Assembly: GCA_949130495.1 (NCBI GenBank)
Contig: OX422209.1
Coordinates: 697,793,757 to 697,857,756, forward strand
Origin: Sambucus nigra
Lineage: Eukaryota; Streptophyta; Magnoliopsida; Dipsacales; Adoxaceae
DNA length: 64,000 bases
Direction of reading: 5' to 3'
Below the pieces are notes generated by a model. That model saw only the letters and a list, made by a program, of their open reading frames with translations. It did no database searches and was not told the origin of the DNA. Positions within the stretch are counted from its first letter, which is position 1, and the number at the start of each line of letters is the position of its first letter. Below, in pieces: positions 58,834 through 64,000 of the stretch. A program made the translations under genes and the position numbers.

Positions 58834-59660
58834 ATGGGGCTAAGGATAATTTGGGGAATTAGAATGAGTGTGCATGAAAATGGTGAGAGGATCATGGAGT
58901 GTGTGCACATGAGGTTTGATAGGTGTGAGGGTTATTTTTGGAAAAGGGAAATTAAGTTAGTGGAGGGTGTTTTTGGAAATGGGGTAAAAGTTGGTATTAA
59001 ACATGTGCACAAGTGGGGACTCTGGCTTTGGTTTAAAGCAGGTGACATCGTGTTTGATTTGGTTGAAATGGAGAAATGGGTTTTGGAATGAAATGGGTAT
59101 GGGTCTTTGGAATAAATGGATGGGAAATGGTTTCGGGTTAAGTAGAGTGAGAAGTGGGTCGACCGGAGCAGCTGGGCGGCGAGAATGGCGGTGGTCTCGG
59201 GTTTTGACATGGGAGATCGCCTGTTTTAAGGGATGCCCGGGCCGCGATTTAGATGGCAAGTCTGGACAGGTTCTCGGGAACAGGCGAAGGGGAACGGGGC
59301 TGAGTCATTCGCGGCGGCAGCGGGAATTTTTGGGTCAGGTTGGCACTGCCGGTGGATGGCCGGTGCTGACTGTCGGAGGTTGGGTGGCTGGTTTGATGTA
59401 GGCCGGAGGCTGTCACGGAGTGGGGGGTAGTGGTTGGAATGGTAAGGCTGTAGATGGGTAAGGAGAGAGAGAAGATGTTGGGTGTTTTTGGTTATGGTGG
59501 GAGGTGAGATAGTGATGGAAGGTTGAAGATGGGTAAGGGAGTGATTGTGTGTGTTGAGGGTGTAGGGGAGTTAGGTGAGGGTGTAAGATTGTGTTGTATG
59601 TAGTGTAGTGTATGTGAGGTGTATGGATAAGTGGGGGGTTGTGTGTGTGTTTAACTTATG
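58834..59660. other. GC-richer, G-rich block in the LTR element
   Basis: A stretch with several overlapping open frames on both strands (58834-59430), which is expected from its high GC. None resembles a known protein. It ends in GTGT-rich sequence. Confidence 0.4.
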
Positions 59661-60084
59661 ACCCCTAAAAAAATAAAATAAAATAAAACAAAATAAAAAT
59701 TTAACTAATACTAAAAAAAATAAAAATTAACTAAAATAAAAATGACACGACACGACACACTAAAAAAAACTATACACAACTAAAATAAAAACTATAAAAA
59801 TAAAGACTAATAAAACAAACAAAATAAAATAATAATAAACTAACTAAAATCTAAGAAAATAAAAGAAAATATAAAAACTAATACATGTTGCGCTAAAAAT
59901 ATAAAAGTCCTAAAAATATATATGTGACTCAATAAAATAAAATAATAAAAGAAACCCTAAAAACAAAATGACACAAATAAAATAAAATGGGACAAACTAA
60001 ACACACACGGTTCGAGATAGGTTTAGGCTAGGTTAGGGTAGGCTAGGATACGGGACAAGGTCTAATTAGCTCCATTATCCGCAC
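59661..60084. repeat. A-rich low-complexity stretch
   Basis: AAATAAAA-type repeats and a CACGACACGACAC piece; non-coding. Confidence 0.7.
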
Positions 60085-60232
60085 AATTTCCTTGAAATAC
60101 GCGTTTGAACACCGCAACGTGCATTCGACCTACAAAATAGACAATAAAGTGCATAAGACCCAAATTTCCGAGAATTAGAAACTAAAATATGTCTATTCGG
60201 GGTATAAAATGTACACTTTTGGGTGATTATCA
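60085..60232 (-). repeat. Inner copy of LTR start repeat
   Basis: It matches 63370-63523 (CCTTGAAATACGCGTTTGAA ... TGTACA). The shared unit reads into a TGATAA terminus on the minus strand in both places. Confidence 0.8.
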
Positions 60233-62566
60233 CACCACCCCCAAACAGAGCGTTGCTAGTCCTCGAGCAATAAGATAGAGAGAAAGATAAGTAACAAAAA
60301 GTGTACCACTTTCGCGGGCACTTGCGATTGCACTTAGCATGTGCAACAAGCCTTTAAACCTATAGGTTGCCCTATAGGACGAGTTGAGTCTCGTGAGGGT
60401 TTGCAGGGAATTTACCCGCAAAATTCTTTATTTGTAAAAATTTATTGAAAGGCAGTCAATCTCTTATTAGACATAGAATAATCGCACAATCCATCACATG
60501 AGAAATATTTTGGAAAACACAAGCTAGAATTGCATAAAAAGTTAGCTATGTGAATACTCAAAGCACATCCTTCCTAGAACTCAACGTGTGTAGTGTGAAT
60601 CAATCAAAATGGGTCGAGTATCACGAGAGTAATTCCTAGATTGCCTTGTCGAAATCAACTCTTTAACTTCAAATCTCACGGATATCTCTCTCTCAAACGA
60701 TCTCTCTAGATTAGGGTGCGTGTATCGCTCTTGTGTGTGAGGAGGTGAGTAAATGTAAGAAAGTTCAAACGTCTCACATACATATAAGAAAGAATGAACA
60801 TTAAGAAAGAAAATGATCTCATAAAAGAATGCTAATCACTATAGTGAGAACGTCGAGTTATTCACCACGTTGACTTTCATTTGCCCGAACACCTAGGGGA
60901 AATAATGATGTTTATGGGTGAGGGGAAAATGAAATGGGATATATGGGATGAGGTGAGGTAGGATGGTGATATGATGGATGAATGGTGGATATTTGAGAAT
61001 CGTGTATTACACTTTGACGAACAAGTGTCTTTATTTCTTGACTGCAACTTTCTTTTTTTCTTCCTTTCCAAATACACATCAATGTATGAGACAAATCTGC
61101 TAAAATTACAAATAACCCCAACATAGATTTGTATTTAATTTTTCTCTTTCTAAATCGGCCTTGGGAGAGATATTCGCTAAAAATGCAAACACTCTCTATG
61201 ACAGATCTTCTCCCTCTTTACTTTCTTTTTTTATTTTTCCTTTCTTTTTCTTCTTTTTCCAAATACACATCTATGTCTGAGATAAATCTGCTAAAAATAC
61301 AAATAACCCCAACATAGATTTGCATTTAATTTTTCTCCATTTGAATCGGCTTTGGGAGAGATATTCGCTAAAAATGCAAACACTCTTTATGACGGATCTT
61401 CTCCTTTTACTTTCAACACTCTTCCCTTTTTCAACATGGTGGGTGGAAAATGGAAGTGGATATGGAAATGGGCAGTGTGGTATATAGTGATGATATAAAA
61501 AATGAAAGGTGTATGGGTGTATGATAAATGGAATTTGGTTGGTGTATGGGTGAAGGTGTGGTGAAAACCTCGTGATCGGGACAAATTTCAAGACACATAT
61601 TTCTTACAACTCGAAAGTGATGTCGTTCTCAGTGATCAAGCCAAAAATTTAGTTAAGAATAATGAGATCATACAATGATTTAGTGCGGACCCAAAAGAAG
61701 TTGAATCATATTATGACTCAGATATTGCGTAAAACACTCTGAAAGGGTGAAAGGCACAAATATCACAAGCTAAAAGTTTCTATTAGTGATCCTTAAGGTT
61801 CTCTTGAGAATTGTAGTACTCTTTAACTCTAAACCGTGTGACTTGATAAGTGTGCAAATTTTGTTGAGTCTAGAAATTCATAGTGCAAAATGCCTTATTA
61901 TGTATTACATAAGCTATTAGAAAAATATTCTCTAGCTTGATTTATAGACTTTTGAAAGATGGATGATTGAAAATTCACATCAATGAGTGAGATGAAAGAA
62001 ACTGCACGAAATTTTAAAAATCAGGTTTAAAAATAAAAAAATTCAAAAGAGGTATGGTTTCGATAAAACTCCCCACCCCCAAACAAAAAGGAACATCGTC
62101 CTCGATGTTAGATAAAATGATTTTTAAAATGGAGAGCAGAAGGGAAGAAAGAGATTACCAGAATCAACTGCTAATGAAGTGGACAAATTTAGCCAAGAAG
62201 AAACCCGAATGAGTGATAAGAAAAATGTGTACAATTCTATAAACATGGCAAAACATAGGGTGATGTGAAACACCACCCCCAAACATAATGAGACTCATAC
62301 AAGAAATGACGGGCTACCTCCCGGTAGCGCTAAGTTTAATGTCTTCATCCAGACCGATCCAGTATCACCCTAAAGATAAGAACTAGGAAAGCACGGGGAG
62401 ACAGAAAAATTGGGTGATGAGAATCACCCCCAAACAAGACTGAACCGTCAGTCTTGTTGGATAAATTGACAATGGTGAGGGTGAAGAAACACCGATCATG
62501 GCCTTAATTTTTATTTTTTAAGATTTTCTCTTTTTTTGTTGTTTTTGAATAATTTGAAAATGAAAG
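60233..62566 (-). other. Internal non-coding region of the LTR element
   Basis: It contains phrases common in Athila untranslated regions, such as CACCACCCCCAAACAGAGCG (60235), CCTCGAGCAA, CTCCCCACCCCCAAAC (62069) and GGGCTACCTCCCGGTAGCGC (62310). No coding region is supported. Confidence 0.55.
61068..61415. repeat. Tandem duplication, unit about 190 bp, two copies
   Basis: A block from CAAATACACATC through ATAACCCCAACATAGATTTG, ATCGGCCTTGGGAGAGATAT and GCTAAAAATGCAAACACTCT occurs twice, the second starting at about 61259. Confidence 0.8.
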
Positions 62567-62740
62567 GAAATATTTTTGGGATTCTTAGAGAATGAAAGGA
62601 AGAAAATGTTTTTGGATTTTTCGGAAGAAAATAGTGGGGAAAAAATATTTTTGGATTTTTTAAATTTTTTTTCAAAAGGAAAGAAAATATTTTTGGATTT
62701 TCGATAAAAATAAAGAAAGAAAATATTTTTGGATTTTTTT
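62567..62740. repeat. Minisatellite with core GAAAATATTTTTGGATTTTT
   Basis: Five copies at about 62567, 62602, 62640, 62683 and 62719, spaced 35-43 bp. The minus-strand open frame here is an artefact of the repeat. Confidence 0.8.
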
Positions 62741-63369
62741 GGAAGAAAAGGTGGAAAAAAATATGGACTCTTGATTTGGACGAACCAACTAAAACCGACC
62801 ACCGAAAAATGGAATTAGACACACACAAGTCAAGAAAATTTCCTAACTAGCACATAGCCAATTTTTATCTTGAAATTTAGTGAAAGGGCTAGTCAAATTT
62901 TAATTAAGTCTGCGAGCGATAAAAATCACGGAAATTATCTGAGTGATCGCCTTTGCAAAAACGGTCTCCTATTCGACTACCTAGTTAATTGATTTTAAAT
63001 TTAGTGATGGCTAGGGTAGCACACAATGGTAAGCGAGTGAGTCGGGTGATGAAATCCCTTTTCGTGAGTGACCGGGTGTAGGTCTTAGTCAATTAATTCA
63101 TCACACCATTCGAAAATAAATGCGAGAATAAAATCACGTAAGAGCACACACAATAATTGACTCGCTAACAGGAGAGGTACGAGGGTTTACGAAATATACC
63201 TCCCACGTTTTTTACGCCGTAGGGTGCCAAAATTTTTTAGTCGACTGGGGGGAGATCACGCCTATCTCCGTCGGCCCCGGGTGTCCTACCTACCCAAGAT
63301 AGAGAGGCTTTATTTCCTCGCCTTTGGACGCCCTCTCTCTACCTTGTACAATTTCCCAATCACGCTTTC
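62741..63369. other. Inner side of the right LTR, unassigned
   Basis: A TTTTGGCACCCTACGGCG phrase on the minus strand near 63213-63231 could be a degenerate primer-binding region. The following 140 bp is GC-richer and has no counterpart in the left LTR. Confidence 0.35.
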
Positions 63370-63523
63370 TTCGATTGTTACCTTGAAATACGCGTTTGAA
63401 CACCGCAATGTGTATTCGACCCACAAAATAGACAATAAAGTGCATAAGACCCAAATTGTCGAGAATTAGTAACTAAAATACGTCTATTCGGGGTATAAAA
63501 TGTACACCTTATGGTGCTTATCA
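63370..63523 (-). repeat. Outer copy of LTR start repeat
   Basis: The partner of 60085-60232. It ends at the ATTCC target duplication. Confidence 0.8.
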
Positions 63524-64000
63524 ATTCCCATTCTGCAATTCAAGTAAATTTGTCCCAATTCTTATCTTCATTATTGCAGTAGTTAATTCATTAGTTAGTA
63601 ATTTCATTCTTTTACATCTTAAGTTGTTAGTTAAAATATTTTCTTCCATTCAAAGCATGTTTTTTTCTTGTTTTAATATGTCCGGCTAAGTTCTTAAGGG
63701 TTGGGGTGCATGAATCCCACCCGATGTAATTCACGATAGTGGAAATAGTCGGTTTGAATTAAAATCTTAGATGAATCGTGTTGTATAACTGGTGCAACCG
63801 TTGTAAGACTTTTGATCTCGTCTGCTCTGGGTAACCGGGATGCTTAAGAGTGCAACACGCGTATTGGTTAAAGCAACACGGCTGTTGATACCAAAATTAG
63901 TATGCTGATGTGGACAAATAATAAGAAGACATATGTCAATCTACGTGGCACAATAGCAACGAGAAAGTTCATTCCCCCGACCAAGTCAGACTCACTCCGA
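63524..64000 (+). mobile_element. Athila-like LTR (LTR D), continuation to window end
   Basis: Read with 57746-57750, the ATTCC duplication joins 56916-57750 to this stretch. ATGTCCGGCTAAGTTCTTAA and GGGTGCATGAATCCC are typical of the downstream half of Athila LTRs. The LTR end lies beyond the window or near its edge. Confidence 0.55.

Larger units (their letters stand above)
57751..63523 (-). mobile_element. Non-coding LTR element, Athila-related
   Basis: Flanked by ATTCC (57746-57750 and 63524-63528) with ends TGATAGAG...CTTATCA. On the minus strand it starts TGATAAGCACCATAAGGTGT. The stretch 63523-63370 is repeated at 60232-60085, which marks the start of both LTRs. GGTGGTTTGGGGGTGG-like polypurine sequence lies just outside the inner one. 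The LTRs do not match beyond about 150 bp, so one is rearranged. No gag or pol is recognisable. Confidence 0.5.

Noticed and set aside
58834..59430. Overlapping frames of 85-136 codons on both strands
   Set aside because: A GC-rich stretch lacks stops in several frames at once; no frame has recognisable domains.
62511..62828. A minus-strand frame rich in NPKIFSF repeats
   Set aside because: It is the translation of a 40-bp minisatellite.

Overview
This is a nuclear intergenic segment of a flowering plant, most likely a eudicot. It is strongly AT-rich and packed with Helitrons, a CACTA-like end, a MITE, and Ty1/copia and Ty3/gypsy retrotransposons (Tat-, Athila- and Tekay-like, plus a Sirevirus-like copia). 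It also holds pieces of plant genes (NOT1, a TBC Rab-GAP, a UDP-glycosyltransferase) and plastid DNA (rrn23, ycf1, ycf2). I see no intact protein-coding gene. Identifications are by recognition of family motifs; no search was run.

0-7 kb: a two-exon gene fragment on the minus strand (293-781), a 137-bp MITE with TTA target duplications (940-1076), a SINE-like element (about 2040-2160), a TBC-domain fragment (2311-2601), a three-exon NOT1 fragment with its introns (3614-4137) and a CACTA-like terminus (to 6937).

7-18.9 kb and 26.7-33.3 kb: two diverged copies of one segment in the same orientation. Each is a head-to-tail row of minus-strand Helitrons followed by the leader of a copia element. 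In the first copy, three extra Helitrons (9000-15390) sit at a junction that is direct in the second copy. Several Helitrons carry captured exons: a UGT start, an unidentified two-exon fragment and a 43-codon first exon.

18.9-25.9 kb: a Tat-like gag on the plus strand behind its LTR, a Tekay-like LTR with primer-binding site on the minus strand (21299-24160), and a second Tat-like gag-protease on the minus strand.

33.3-55.4 kb: a nested stack. A copia gag-protease-integrase stops in integrase at a Tekay-like LTR (35201). That LTR is split by an Athila-like element (36947-45798, target duplication GATAA). The Athila left LTR is split by about 1.7 kb of rearranged plastid DNA, and its sister LTR still shows the empty site. 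Next to it is a second Tekay-like solo LTR (46128-55373), split by a Sirevirus-like copia element with no pol (48938-55177, target duplication GAATG).

55.4-64 kb: a diverged tandem array with a period of about 160-175 bp (56.0-56.9 kb), then an Athila-like LTR (from 56916) split by a non-coding LTR element (57751-63523, target duplication ATTCC).

The most unusual signal is a cluster of short palindromes inside LTRs. Three Tekay-like LTRs, two Athila-like LTRs and both LTRs of the Sirevirus-like element each carry one. Where it can be measured, the cluster lies at the same distance from the LTR start within a family, yet the palindrome itself differs completely between copies (CTCGTTNNAACGAG, GGTCGACCGG, AAATCGATTT, GGATCGATCCGG, TCGTTCGAACGA).
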